A stretch of DNA of 64,000 nucleotides from Rhodospirillum centenum SW (GCF_000016185.1 NC_011420.2:826501-890500), one strand, 5' to 3'; positions 54,073 through 62,030 are shown, counted from the stretch's first letter. Program-made: numbers and translations. The notes: generated from the sequence alone by a model not told the origin.

Positions 54073-54585
54073 ATGCCCACGCCTCAAGAGACCCTGATCG
54101 ACTATCTGCGCGACGCCTATGCCATGGAGCAGCAGGCGCTCAGCGTCATCGACCGCCAGCTTGAGCGGGTGGCGAACTATCCGGCGGTGCAGCAGAAGTT
54201 GCAGCAGCACCGTATCGAGACGGAGAGTCAGGCCGAGCGGCTGGAGACCTGCCTGCAACGGCTGGGCAGCGACACCTCCGCCGTGAAGACGGGGGTGGCC
54301 AAGCTCGGTTCGAACCTCCAGGCGATGATGAACATGTTCGCCAGCGACGAGATCATGAAGGACATGATCTCCAACTACGCCTTCGAGAACTATGAGGCGG
54401 TCAACTACAAGATCCTGGCGACCACCGCCGAGGTCGCCGGCGAGCCCGAGGTCGCCCGCATCGCCAACGAGATCCTCAAGGAGGAGGAGGCGATGATCCG
54501 GTGGCTGGACGAGAACGTCCCGTCCGTCACCCGCGACTATCTTGCCCGTGACAGCGGCGCGGCTCCCCAGGCCGCAAGCCGCTGA
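54073..54585 (+). CDS. DUF892 (YciE/YciF ferritin-like) protein
   Basis: 170 residues from the ATG at 54073 (GGGAG upstream; the earlier start adds an unrelated stretch). Four long helices: TPQETLIDYLRDAYAMEQQALSVIDRQLERVAN (3-35), QKLQQHRIETESQAERLETCLQRLG, SDEIMKDMISNYAFENYEAVNYKILATTAEVAG and the final IANEILKEEEAMIRWLDENV. This is a ferritin-like bundle in which Glu/His pairs could bind a metal. The family is stress-induced in many bacteria and of unknown biochemistry. It stands alone, divergent from ohr, with a 220-base gap that is expected to hold both promoters. Confidence 0.88.
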   Translation: MPTPQETLIDYLRDAYAMEQQALSVIDRQLERVANYPAVQQKLQQHRIETESQAERLETCLQRLGSDTSAVKTGVAKLGSNLQAMMNMFASDEIMKDMISNYAFENYEAVNYKILATTAEVAGEPEVARIANEILKEEEAMIRWLDENVPSVTRDYLARDSGAAPQAASR

Positions 54586-54826
54586 CGATCCCGTTCCGGA
54601 GCCCGCCGGGAAACCGGCGGGCGCATCCGCGCCTGTCCTGCCGATCCCCGATCTCCGCCTTGCCGTTCCGCACCCTCTCGGCCCGATAGAACGGAGGGAG
54701 AACATTCCGCTTGCTGTTCATGGTTCGTTCGTTCATGCTCAGGGCAGGTCTGAAGCGCCGGGACAGTCCTTGCCGGTCCGGACCCGCAACCGCCCCGGAC
54801 GGGGCGTCCAATGACGGAGGCGACGC

Positions 54827-55072
54827 GTGAACCCGATCCTGATCGCCCGCAGCCCCTTTCCAGGCGTGTCCGACTCCGGATACGTCCTCTCCGGACGCTC
54901 CTGCGCCGGGGTGTTCCCGGCGTCCGGTCCGCTGCGGCCGGCGTTGACCGGCCGGCCGACGAGCTTCTCCCGCAACAAGGTCTTCGGATATCTCCGCGAC
55001 TTCGTTGCGGTCACCTCGCTGTTCGGCATGCTCTACGGCTGGTTCGTCCTCGGGGCCGCCCTGTCGGCCTGA
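54827..55072 (+). CDS. Small protein with one C-terminal membrane helix
   Basis: 81 residues starting at the GTG at 54827, with a good ribosome site GGAGG six bases upstream. The first ~50 residues are soluble and Pro/Ser/Gly-rich. Residues ~57-80 are hydrophobic (DFVAVTSLFGMLYGWFVLGAALSA). This is a plausible gene because of its ribosome site and its own space between neighbours, but I see no family. The tail could anchor it in the inner membrane. Confidence 0.5.
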   Translation: MNPILIARSPFPGVSDSGYVLSGRSCAGVFPASGPLRPALTGRPTSFSRNKVFGYLRDFVAVTSLFGMLYGWFVLGAALSA

Positions 55073-55184
55073 GCCGCCTGCCCGATCCGGGGACCCGGGA
55101 CGCGGTGGGGCCGGGGCTTCCGGCCCTTGCCCGACGGACAGGGGCGAGAGGCCATTCTCCGGCGCTGCTGACAGGGGGCGCGGC

Positions 55185-55244
55185 AGCCCGACATCGGAGA
55201 AGCCGGACACCGGAAGCCCGACACCGAAAACCCGACATGGAAAC
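55185..55244. repeat. Four degenerate 15-base tandem repeats before the HTH-repeat gene
   Basis: AGCCCGACATCGGAG, AAGCCGGACACCGGA, AGCCCGACACCGAAA and ACCCGACATGGAAAC follow each other without a break. The array lies between the 81-residue gene and the terminator of the disordered HTH protein. Confidence 0.6.
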
Positions 55245-55273
55245 GGCCCCGCCAGTGCCCGGCGGGGCCGTTT
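55241..55273. terminator. Bidirectional-looking terminator hairpin
   Basis: A 13-pair perfect stem AAACGGCCCCGCC / GGCGGGGCCGTTT with loop AGTGCCC. On the minus strand it follows the HTH-repeat gene (stop at 55359); on the plus strand it follows the 81-residue gene. Short T runs (three) on each side. Confidence 0.6.
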
Positions 55274-55358
55274 CTGTCCGTGTCTCCTCATCCGTCCCGG
55301 ACAGGATCACCGGCATGTTTCCCTGGGGAAACGCCGGAGTTCCGGGCCGGAGGTCCCG

Positions 55359-56507
55359 TCAGCCGCGCGGCTGCTGCGGGGGCTGCTGGTTCGTGCGGTA
55401 GGACGGGATCGGGATCGGCCGCTGCTCCTCGCGGCGGCTGGCGGACATCTCGATCTCCATGCGGGCGATGACGCGGCGCAGCTCATGCAACGCATCGTCC
55501 AGGCCCTGGATGCCGGCGTCCGCCGGGTTCGCCTTCCAGGTCCGGTACAGTTCGGCGCAGGTCTGGGCGGCGGTCGCCATGCGCGTATCCGCCGGCTCGG
55601 ACGGGGTCTCCTGAGCCTCGATCCGGGCGGCATTGCGCTGCTGCCGGTGGTAGGGGTAGGGACGCTCGCGGTCGATGAATTCCCCGATCTGCACATCCGG
55701 ATCGAAGGTCTCGACCTGTCCCCGGTCGGCAAAGCCCCGCGGGGCCTGCGTCCGGTCGCCCTGGTTCCGCTCGCCCTGGTTCCGCTCGCCCTGGTTCCGC
55801 TCGGCCGAATTCCGGCCCTGCTGCCGGTCGCCACGCTCGGGACGTTCGCCCTGGTTGCGGCCCTGGTTCCGGTCACGGCCCTGGAGCTGCATGGTGCGGC
55901 GCTGGTCGCCGCCCTGGCGCTCACCGCCCTGGCGCTCACCTCCCTGACGCGGTCCCTGGAAGCGTGCCTCTCCCTGCTGGCGGTCACGGGGGCGGTCGCC
56001 CTGCTGGCGGTCGCCATAGGGACGCTCGCCGTTGACCCGCTCGGCCGGACGCTCCTGGCTCCGGTCCTGCCCCTCGGCCCGTTCGGCCGTCCGTTCAGCG
56101 GCCCGCTCGGCGCGCTGCGGGCGGTCGCCCTGCGGCCGCTCCGGGCGGGCTTCCTGGAGAGGCATCTCCAGCCGGGGCTGGTGCGGGGCCTCCTCCGCCG
56201 GTGCCGCGGTTTCGCGGGCCGGGGCAGGCTGGGCCGGAGCCTCGACCGTCGCGGCGGTCTCCGCCCCGGTCTCCTGGTCTTCCCGTGCGCCGGCGGCTTC
56301 CGCCTTGCGCACGATGTAGGAGATTGCGCTGGGCGTGCAGTCGAACTCCCGCGCGATGGCGGTCAGGGTGGCACCCGACCTGTACATCTCCAGGATTCGC
56401 GGCCACGCTGACTGCGGGATACGTCCACGGCGCTTCGGGGTATCGGCGTCGGTATCGGGTTCGGCTTTCAAGATGTCACTCGGTTGCCAGAGAGGCTCTT
56501 GCGTCAT
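55359..56507 (-). CDS. HTH protein with a long disordered Arg/Gln/Gly/Glu repeat region
   Basis: 382 residues. A small helix-turn-helix lies at ~25-70 (RRGRIPQSAWPRILEMYRSGATLTAIAREFDCTPSAISYIVRKAEAAG). Then comes a Glu/Ala/Gln/Pro-rich stretch (~75-120) and a ~150-residue region of low complexity in which Arg, Gln, Gly, Glu and Asp follow each other (RNQGERNQGERNQGDR; GGERQGGERQGGD). The last ~110 residues are folded again (FDPDVQIGEFIDRERPYPYHRQQRNAARIEAQ, ATAAQTCAELYRTWKANPADAGIQGLDDALHELRRVIARMEIEM). The HTH resembles those of resolvases and transposase regulators, but no catalytic domain is present. I know similar proteins only as conserved and uncharacterised in Rhodospirillales. The disordered region has the composition of RNA-binding or condensate-forming domains. 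Confidence 0.75.
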   Translation of the reverse strand: MTQEPLWQPSDILKAEPDTDADTPKRRGRIPQSAWPRILEMYRSGATLTAIAREFDCTPSAISYIVRKAEAAGAREDQETGAETAATVEAPAQPAPARETAAPAEEAPHQPRLEMPLQEARPERPQGDRPQRAERAAERTAERAEGQDRSQERPAERVNGERPYGDRQQGDRPRDRQQGEARFQGPRQGGERQGGERQGGDQRRTMQLQGRDRNQGRNQGERPERGDRQQGRNSAERNQGERNQGERNQGDRTQAPRGFADRGQVETFDPDVQIGEFIDRERPYPYHRQQRNAARIEAQETPSEPADTRMATAAQTCAELYRTWKANPADAGIQGLDDALHELRRVIARMEIEMSASRREEQRPIPIPSYRTNQQPPQQPRG

Positions 56508-56901
56508 GAGGCGCGTTCACGATTTCAAGGCCGGTTGTTCGGAAGCCAAGCTCCGCACAGGCATCGTCCCCGCATGGGGTGGCGGCCATCTGGTGCCGGA
56601 GGATGACAGGAATAACAACCCTCATATTGGACATGCCGCAACGAATTGCCAGTGAAACAATGCGCCGGCCTTTGAAAAAGTGGCTGTCCACCGAATCCCG
56701 GTCCGGCAGCCGCGGCGTCGTGTCCTGACGGTCAGGCTTTCCGTCGCCGGTTTAGTGCGGGGCAGGACGACCGGCGGCATTTTCAAAATCCCGTTCACGG
56801 GAATCGGGCGACCTTCCCGTATCCGCCGGCCACGGTCCGCCGATTTTCAAAATCCGTGGGCGGGGCGCTTTCAAAAACGGCGACCGCCCGGCAAGGCCCG
56901 T
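56508..56901. other. Gap upstream of the HTH-repeat gene with AT-rich repeats
   Basis: 394 bases between the HTH-repeat gene (start 56507) and the ROK gene (stop 56902), both on the minus strand. The half nearest the HTH gene should hold its promoter. 56779-56880 contains the TTTTCAAAA repeats described separately. No further gene was supported. Confidence 0.5.
56779..56880. repeat. ATTTTCAAAATC repeats in the gap upstream of the HTH-repeat gene
   Basis: Two identical ATTTTCAAAATC copies (56779-56790, 56843-56854), 64 bases apart, and a shorter CTTTCAAAAACGG at 56868-56880. A CTTTGAAAAAG at 56670-56680 has the opposite orientation. Each is an AT island in a GC-rich background, with spacing close to six helical turns. 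Confidence 0.5.
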
Positions 56902-57810
56902 TCAGACGTCACCGGGCTGCCACAGCCAGGCCGCCCCGCGCACGCCGCTCGAATCGCCGTGGCGGGCGGGGCGGATCGGCGTGTCCACGCCGTCGGAGAA
57001 ACAGTAGTCGCCCAGCAGCCGCGGCAGCACCTCGTACAGCCGTGCCACGTTCGACATGCCGCCGCCCAGCACGATCACATCCGGGTCCAGCACGTTCACG
57101 ATTCCGGCCAGCCCGCGGGCCAGCCGGTCGGCGTAGCGGTCCAGGCTGGCCGCGGCCGCGCTGTCGCCGGCTGCGGCCCGGGCCACGATCTCCGCCGTCG
57201 CCAGGGCCTCCCCCGTGTTCCGTTCGTGGTCCTGGGCGAAGGCCGGGCCGGATACCCAGCGCTCCAGGCAGCCCCGGCGCCCGCAGAAACAGTCCGGCCC
57301 CGGCCATTCCGCCGCCGTCGGCCAGGGCAGGGGATTGTGCCCCCACTCCCCGGCGATGGCGTGCCGGCCCGTCAGCGGCCGGCCGTGGACGACGATGCCG
57401 CCGCCCACGCCGGTGCCGATGATCACACCGAACACGGTGGCGGCCCCGGCCGCCGCGCCGTCGGTCGCCTCGGAGACGGCGAAGCAGTTGGCGTCGTTCT
57501 CCAGTCGCACCGGGCGTCCCAGGGCGCGCTCCAGGTCCTTGTCCAGGGGATGGCCGATCAGCCAGGTGGAGTTGGCGTTCTTCACCAGCCCTGTCCGCGG
57601 GGAGATCACGCCCGGAATGCCGACGCCCACGCTGCCGATTCCGCCCGCTTCCTGGTCCAGCGCGCCGACCAGGGCGGCGATGGCGGCCACGGTGCCATCA
57701 TAGTCGCCGCGCGGTGTCGGCACGCGGCGGCGGGCGAGTTGCCGCCCGTCCTCCGCCAGGACGATGCCTTCGATCTTGGTGCCGCCGAGGTCGATGCCGA
57801 TCCGGATCAT
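56902..57810 (-). CDS. ROK-family sugar kinase
   Basis: 302 residues from the ATG at 57810. The ATP site DLGGTKIEGI (7-16), GIGSVGVGIPGVIS-type strand, ENDANCFAVSEA, IIGTGVGGGIVVHGR and the zinc site CFCGRRGCLERWVSGPA are standard for ROK kinases. The usual substrates are glucose, fructose, N-acetylglucosamine or N-acetylmannosamine; none is fixed here. It stands alone on the minus strand. The ribosome site is weak, but upstream in-frame starts read through an Arg/Pro-rich stretch typical of non-coding frames. Confidence 0.9.
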   Translation of the reverse strand: MIRIGIDLGGTKIEGIVLAEDGRQLARRRVPTPRGDYDGTVAAIAALVGALDQEAGGIGSVGVGIPGVISPRTGLVKNANSTWLIGHPLDKDLERALGRPVRLENDANCFAVSEATDGAAAGAATVFGVIIGTGVGGGIVVHGRPLTGRHAIAGEWGHNPLPWPTAAEWPGPDCFCGRRGCLERWVSGPAFAQDHERNTGEALATAEIVARAAAGDSAAAASLDRYADRLARGLAGIVNVLDPDVIVLGGGMSNVARLYEVLPRLLGDYCFSDGVDTPIRPARHGDSSGVRGAAWLWQPGDV

Positions 57811-58009
57811 GGGACAGAAAGGGGTGTGGAAAGGGAGCCACACTCTAGACTTCCCGCGTCCCGGCGTCAGCGGGCACTTGCCGGGCGGTCCCGGCTCCGG
57901 CACAATCCGGCCCCGGAATCGTCCGGATTCCAGCGGTTTCCGCCGATCCGGCCCGCATCCGCCGCCGCCGTTCGTCCTTCGTCCGGTACGCAACCAGGGA
58001 AGCCCCCCG

Positions 58010-58624
58010 ATGCCGCGTCTCCGCCGTCTTGCCGCTCTGGCCACCGCCGTCGCCCTTGCTGGCGGGTCCGTCTTCGTGAGCGGGAGCGCCCACGCCAAGG
58101 CCCCCTGTTACACGCAGGCGGAGTTCGAGGCGGAGCAGGCCATCCGCCTGCATACCGAACTGATGGTCGTCGGCCTCACCTGCGGGGAGATGAGCCAGGC
58201 CGGCGGCCCCAGCCTGTTCGCCCAGTACAAGCAGTTCACGCTTCAGCACCGCAACGACATCGTGAGCTGGGAGAAGGCCCTGATCGGGCACTTCAAGCGG
58301 TCCCGCGGCGGTAACGCCACGCGCGAGTTCGACAGCTTCCGCACCCGCCTCGCCAACGAGACGTCGCAGCGCGCCATCGCCCTCTCCAACCCCGTGTTCT
58401 GTCAGGCCTATGTGCCGGCGGTGGTCAAGGCGCTGGCGATGTCGCGGCAGGATCTGATGGAGTCCCTCAAGGCCGACCGGCCGATGCGGCTGGCTGCGGT
58501 GCCGCGCTGCGACGCCCCGGCGAAGCCGTCGGCGGCCCGCGTCGCCGCTGCGGGCGGGGGCCGGCCGGAGGCCATCCAGGTCGCCGCGTCCGGGGCGGTG
58601 CCGTCCGCTGTAACCACGCGCTGA
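58010..58624 (+). CDS. Secreted conserved protein of unknown function
   Basis: 204 residues. Signal peptide LRRLAALATAVALAGGSVFVSGSAHAK with cleavage near 29. Then a small helical domain with three Cys (CYTQAEFEAEQAIRLHTELMVVGLTCGEMSQAGG, NPVFCQAYVPAVVKALAMSRQD, VPRCDAPAKP), followed by an Ala/Gly/Val-rich low-complexity tail. The Cys could form one disulfide and one free thiol in the periplasm. I recognise no named family. It is followed 18 bases later by azlC, which it may accompany by chance. Confidence 0.72.
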   Translation: MPRLRRLAALATAVALAGGSVFVSGSAHAKAPCYTQAEFEAEQAIRLHTELMVVGLTCGEMSQAGGPSLFAQYKQFTLQHRNDIVSWEKALIGHFKRSRGGNATREFDSFRTRLANETSQRAIALSNPVFCQAYVPAVVKALAMSRQDLMESLKADRPMRLAAVPRCDAPAKPSAARVAAAGGGRPEAIQVAASGAVPSAVTTR

Positions 58625-58642
58625 TCCCGGCCCCGGTTCTCC

Positions 58643-59383
58643 ATGACCGACGCGCCCGATGGCCGCGCCGGGCGGCGTGCCGTCGTCCGGTCCGCCCTGC
58701 TGGAGGCCTGCGGCGTTCCGGGTCTGGTGCTGGGGGCCAGTTTCCTCGGCTTCGGCTCGCTGGTGCGGGAAAGCGGCTACGGCCTCTGGATGGCGCTGGC
58801 GGCCACGGCCACGGGCTGGGCCCTGCCAGGGCAGATCGCCATGGTCGAACTGCTGGCCGTGGGCACGCCGCTCCTGCTTGTCTGCATGGCGGTGGCGTTG
58901 ACCAATGCCCGGCTGATGCCGATGACGGTGGCGCTGATGCCGTGGCTGCGCCGGCCCGGCACGCCGGTCTGGCGCTATTACGCTGCTGCCCACCTGATCG
59001 CCGTGACGAGCTGGGCGAACGCCATGCGGGTCTGCCCGACCCTGCCGCAGGAGTACCGGCTGGCCTGGTTCGGCACCTTCGCCCTCAGCCTGTGGGCGGT
59101 GACGCTGATGGCCACGGCGGCCGGCTATTTCCTGGCCGGGGTGGTGCCGCAGGCGGTGACACTGGCCCTGGTCTTCCTGAATCCCGTCTATTTCATGCTG
59201 ATCTTCGCGGCTGACCTGCGCCAGCGGGCAAAGGCGCTGGCGCTCGTCTTCGGGGCGGTGCTGGGGCCGCTGTTCCATCTGCTTCACCCGGACTGGGGCC
59301 TGCTGGCGACGGGTCTTGTCGCCGGCACCCTGGCCTTCCTGGCCGAACGCCATCTGAAGACGCGGGAAGCCGCCCATGACTGA
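58643..59383 (+). CDS. azlC: AzlC-family branched-chain amino-acid exporter subunit
   Basis: 246 residues with seven or so membrane helices (CGVPGLVLGASFLGFGSLVRES, MALAATATGWALPGQIAMVELLAV, LLVCMAVALTNARLMPMTVALMPWL, and so on). Conserved AzlC marks: GASFLGFGSLVRESG, QIAMVELLAVGTPLLLVCMAVALTNARLMPMT, and AADLRQRAKALALVFG near the end. With AzlD it forms an exporter of branched-chain amino acids or of analogues. The stop overlaps azlD by eight bases. Confidence 0.88.
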   Translation: MTDAPDGRAGRRAVVRSALLEACGVPGLVLGASFLGFGSLVRESGYGLWMALAATATGWALPGQIAMVELLAVGTPLLLVCMAVALTNARLMPMTVALMPWLRRPGTPVWRYYAAAHLIAVTSWANAMRVCPTLPQEYRLAWFGTFALSLWAVTLMATAAGYFLAGVVPQAVTLALVFLNPVYFMLIFAADLRQRAKALALVFGAVLGPLFHLLHPDWGLLATGLVAGTLAFLAERHLKTREAAHD

Positions 59384-59723
59384 GGCGGCGGGTTTTCTGG
59401 GCGACTCCTGGACGGTCTGGGCCGCCGTGCTGGGGGCTGCCCTGGTCACCTATGCCTCGCGCGGGCTGGGCGTGCTGTTCGCCGGGCGGATCGACCCGGC
59501 CAGCCCTCTCTTCGACTGGGTCGGCTGTGTCGCCTATGCACTCCTGGCCGGCTTGATCGCCCGGATGATCCTGCTGCCCATCGGTCCCCTGGCGGACGTA
59601 CCGCTGGCGGTCCGGCTGTCCGCCACCGGCATCGCGCTGGCCATCTTCTTCCTGACCCGGCGGAGTCTTCTGCTCGGGCTGGCGGCCGGAGTCGGGGCGC
59701 TGCTGCTGATGGCGGGAGGCTGA
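59376..59723 (+). CDS. azlD: AzlD-family small membrane partner
   Basis: 115 residues, four membrane helices (TVWAAVLGAALVTYASRGLGVLFAG, FDWVGCVAYALLAGLIARMIL, LAVRLSATGIALAIFFLTRRSLLLGLAAGVGALLLM). It is the standard small second subunit of the AzlCD exporter. The overlap with azlC couples translation. It ends one base before a convergent small gene. Confidence 0.87.
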   Translation: MTEAAGFLGDSWTVWAAVLGAALVTYASRGLGVLFAGRIDPASPLFDWVGCVAYALLAGLIARMILLPIGPLADVPLAVRLSATGIALAIFFLTRRSLLLGLAAGVGALLLMAGG

Positions 59724-59724
59724 C

Positions 59725-59985
59725 TCAGCAGGCGGCCTTGAAGGCCGGTTCCGGCGTCGTGACCGGCTCCGGAGGGAGCGCCGGCGTCAGGGGGGCGGCC
59801 GCTTCCTCCCGCTCCTTCAGTTCGTGCTGGCACGCCTGCATCACGCCGCGCCAGAAGCGGGCGCCGCGCACATGGTTCGCGGCCGTGAGTTCGACCAGTT
59901 TCACCCGGCTCAGGGTGATGGCGTCGCCGCCCAGTTCCTGCACCAGACGACGGGCGAAGATCAGGATTTCCGGATCGTGTGTCAT
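59725..59985 (-). CDS. Small conserved protein, 86 residues
   Basis: 86 residues from the ATG at 59985. Longer in-frame starts add an Arg/Pro-rich stretch typical of non-coding frames. The N-terminal ~60 residues form three helices (DPEILIFARRLVQELGGDAITLSRVKLVELTAANHVRGARFWRGVMQACQHELKERE) and a Pro/Glu-rich tail follows. No recognised family. It converges on azlD with one base between stops. Confidence 0.65.
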   Translation of the reverse strand: MTHDPEILIFARRLVQELGGDAITLSRVKLVELTAANHVRGARFWRGVMQACQHELKEREEAAAPLTPALPPEPVTTPEPAFKAAC

Positions 59986-60109
59986 GGCGCGATAACGGCC
60001 GGCCGGCCGATCCGTTCCGGCGCCGTTCGCAGCGCAGCATGGGAACCGCCGGGCGCTCCGCGCGTTGGCGGGGACAGAAGCGGGTTTCCGGAACGGAAGG
60101 TGGGGCGGC

Positions 60110-60319
60110 ATGCGGCGACGTCGGGCGCAGGTCGCGGAAGGGCAGCGGTATCGCAGGATCGGGGTCGGCCTGGGCATCTGGGAGGTGATCGCCCTCCAGA
60201 CCGACGGTGTCGGCAAGATGCATGCGCGCCTGCGCCGGGAGGATGATCCCAGCTCGGTGAAGACGCTGGCCGTCTCCGTCCTGCTGGACCCCCGGCAGTT
60301 CGAACCGCTGCCGGAGTGA
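60110..60319 (+). CDS. Small conserved protein, 69 residues
   Basis: 69 residues from the ATG at 60110, behind AAGGTGGGG. The sequence (RYRRIGVGLGIWEVIALQTDGVGKMHARLRREDDPSSVKTLAVSVLLDPRQFEPLP) is a compact alpha/beta unit that reads like a known alphaproteobacterial small protein of unknown role. No signal peptide. It faces the metallo-hydrolase gene tail to tail, with a 14-base gap. Confidence 0.62.
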   Translation: MRRRRAQVAEGQRYRRIGVGLGIWEVIALQTDGVGKMHARLRREDDPSSVKTLAVSVLLDPRQFEPLPE

Positions 60320-60333
60320 CGCCGCCGGGCGGG

Positions 60334-61410
60334 TCAGCCGACCGTGCGGAAGCGCAGGATGCCAGCGCCGTCCCGCTCGCGCCGCAGCGTGCCCCGGACC
60401 AGCAGGTGGTTCAGGTGCGCCAGCGCCTCCCCCACGGCGAAGCTCAACTGATGGGTGTCCAGCGGCCGGCGGAACAGGATCGCCGTCAGCTCCATGACCG
60501 TGCGCGGAGTCTCGGCGCAGGCCGCGAGCGTCTCCTCGAACCGCTCCCGGTGGTGCTCCGCAAGCTGCCGGCAGCGGGAGCGGAGGCCGTGGAACGGCAG
60601 CCCGTGCGAGGGCAGCACCAGCGTCTCCTCCGGCAGGGTTTCCAGCCGCGCCAGGCTGTCCAGGAAGTCCACGATCGGGTCGGCGTCCGGTTCCGCCGGC
60701 CAGACACTGACATTCGGGCTGATCCGGGGCAGCACCTGGTCGCCGGAGATCAGGATGCGGGCGTCGGCGCACCACAGGCAGGCATGCTCGGGTGAATGGC
60801 CGCCGCCGACGACCACTTCCCAGGTGCGTCCGCCGATGGTCAGCCGTGTGCCGTGGCGCAGCCGGCGGTAGGTGGCCGGCACCTCCGGGACCCCGTGCGG
60901 ATAGGGGTTGCCCCGTTGCGCCATGGCGGCCAGCTGCTCCGCGTCCAGCCCGGCCATGGCGTAGAAGGACCGCGACGACTCCGCCATCGAGGTGCTGCGG
61001 TCCTGGCTCAGCAGCCGGGCATACAGCCATTCCGTCTGCGTCATCAGCAGGTCCGCACCGAACCGCCCGCAGATCCAGGCAGCCAGCCCCATGTGGTCGG
61101 GGTGGAAGTGGGTGACGATCACCCGCGTCACCGGCCGCCCCTCCAGCACGGTGCCGAACACCGATTCCCAGGCGGCTCGGGTGCGGTTGCTGGCGACGCC
61201 ACAGTCCACCACCACCCAGCCGTCGCCGTCGCGCAGCAGCCAGAGATTGATGTGGTCCAGGGCGAAGGGCAGGGGCATCCGCACCCAGGACACCCCGTCG
61301 GCCACGTCCAGAACGGACCCTTCCGAGGGGACCGCGGGGAACGGGCAGGACAGGCCGGGGGCGGTTCCTGCCGCTGCGGTCGCGGGAACGGTCGTCGCGG
61401 GAGCGGTCAC
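60334..61410 (-). CDS. Metallo-beta-lactamase-fold hydrolase
   Basis: 358 residues from the GTG at 61410, which has GGAG eight bases upstream; the longer reading would start in an unrelated stretch. MBL fold: INLWLLRDGDGWVVVDCGVAS (strand with Asp ligand), the zinc motif THFHPDHMG, GGHSPEHACLWCADARILISGDQVL with the second His and Asp ligands, and a final VLPSHGLPFHG. The C-terminal ~70 residues form a winged-helix-like tail (LFRRPLDTHQLSFAVGEALAHLNHLLVRGTLRRERDG). It resembles the LACTB2-like group of MBL hydrolases, whose substrates include thioesters and RNA; the substrate here is unknown. Confidence 0.88.
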   Translation of the reverse strand: MTAPATTVPATAAAGTAPGLSCPFPAVPSEGSVLDVADGVSWVRMPLPFALDHINLWLLRDGDGWVVVDCGVASNRTRAAWESVFGTVLEGRPVTRVIVTHFHPDHMGLAAWICGRFGADLLMTQTEWLYARLLSQDRSTSMAESSRSFYAMAGLDAEQLAAMAQRGNPYPHGVPEVPATYRRLRHGTRLTIGGRTWEVVVGGGHSPEHACLWCADARILISGDQVLPRISPNVSVWPAEPDADPIVDFLDSLARLETLPEETLVLPSHGLPFHGLRSRCRQLAEHHRERFEETLAACAETPRTVMELTAILFRRPLDTHQLSFAVGEALAHLNHLLVRGTLRRERDGAGILRFRTVG

Positions 61411-61710
61411 TGTCGCATCTCCGTGGTCGTCGGATCCCCGCCGGCCCGGACCGGCGGGGCGGTCGCGGCATTCCGTCGCCGGAAGGGGGGAACCGACCTT
61501 AGCGGCTGGATGCCTGCGGCAAAGCGTCAAGATCGACCTGTCCGCCCGGCGGCTACTTCTTCCGCGGGAGAGAAGGCGGCCGGTTGGCCGAGGGCATTGT
61601 CACCGAAGCGAGATGGAAAGCCCGTCGGCTCCCCTGATATGACCGCACCACCTGCCAGCCCCGCTTTCACTCCGGGGCCGTCGGGCCCCGAGGTGTGACA
61701 GGGGTCACAG
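61411..61710. other. Gap with hairpins upstream of the 65-residue gene
   Basis: 300 bases between the MBL-fold gene and a small plus-strand gene. The hairpin 61673-61690 (CGGGGCC with GGCCCCG, four-base loop) and the ribosome-site hairpin 61694-61709 lie at its right end. Nothing else was found. Confidence 0.55.
61694..61709 (+). promoter_or_regulatory. Hairpin that holds the ribosome site of the 65-residue gene
   Basis: TGTGAC and GTCACA pair (six base pairs) around the loop AGGG, ending one base before the ATG at 61711. The Shine-Dalgarno sequence lies in the loop and the right arm, so folding would limit ribosome access. Confidence 0.5.
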
Positions 61711-61908
61711 ATGTCTGATCGCTTCAGCTATGTCATTGAGATCGAAGACGAGGCCGTCGGTCTCGTCATTCCGACGAACGACGACCGGCGGTCCGGCGTG
61801 ATCTTCCATGCGGTCCATCCAAAGGCTCAGGCGCTGCACGGGCGCAGTTTCGATGATCCGCAGCAGGCGACACGCGCGGCCTCGGTGGCGATGGGGCGTG
61901 CCGCCTGA
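61711..61908 (+). CDS. Small conserved protein, 65 residues
   Basis: 65 residues: SDRFSYVIEIEDEAVGLVIPTNDDRRSGVIFHAVHPKAQALHGRSFDDPQQATRAASVAMGRAA. A short beta meander (two or three strands) is followed by a final helix. No signal peptide and no Cys. No family is recognised; similar small proteins occur in relatives by general appearance only. Its ribosome site AGGGG is inside a hairpin (61694-61709). Confidence 0.6.
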   Translation: MSDRFSYVIEIEDEAVGLVIPTNDDRRSGVIFHAVHPKAQALHGRSFDDPQQATRAASVAMGRAA

Positions 61909-62030
61909 CTGCCCGGGTCAGCCGCGGGCTGTCAGGGCTACCCATTCCGGAGGGGGCAGGTCCGCCACAGTCTCGCCGCCTTGAGGCGTCATCAAGGTTG
62001 CGGTACCTCTGCCGGGGCTCTGGCGCCTGG

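Noticed and set aside
55359-56507. HTH-repeat protein as a transposase or resolvase
   Set aside because: Only the helix-turn-helix is similar; there is no catalytic domain and no flanking inverted repeats.
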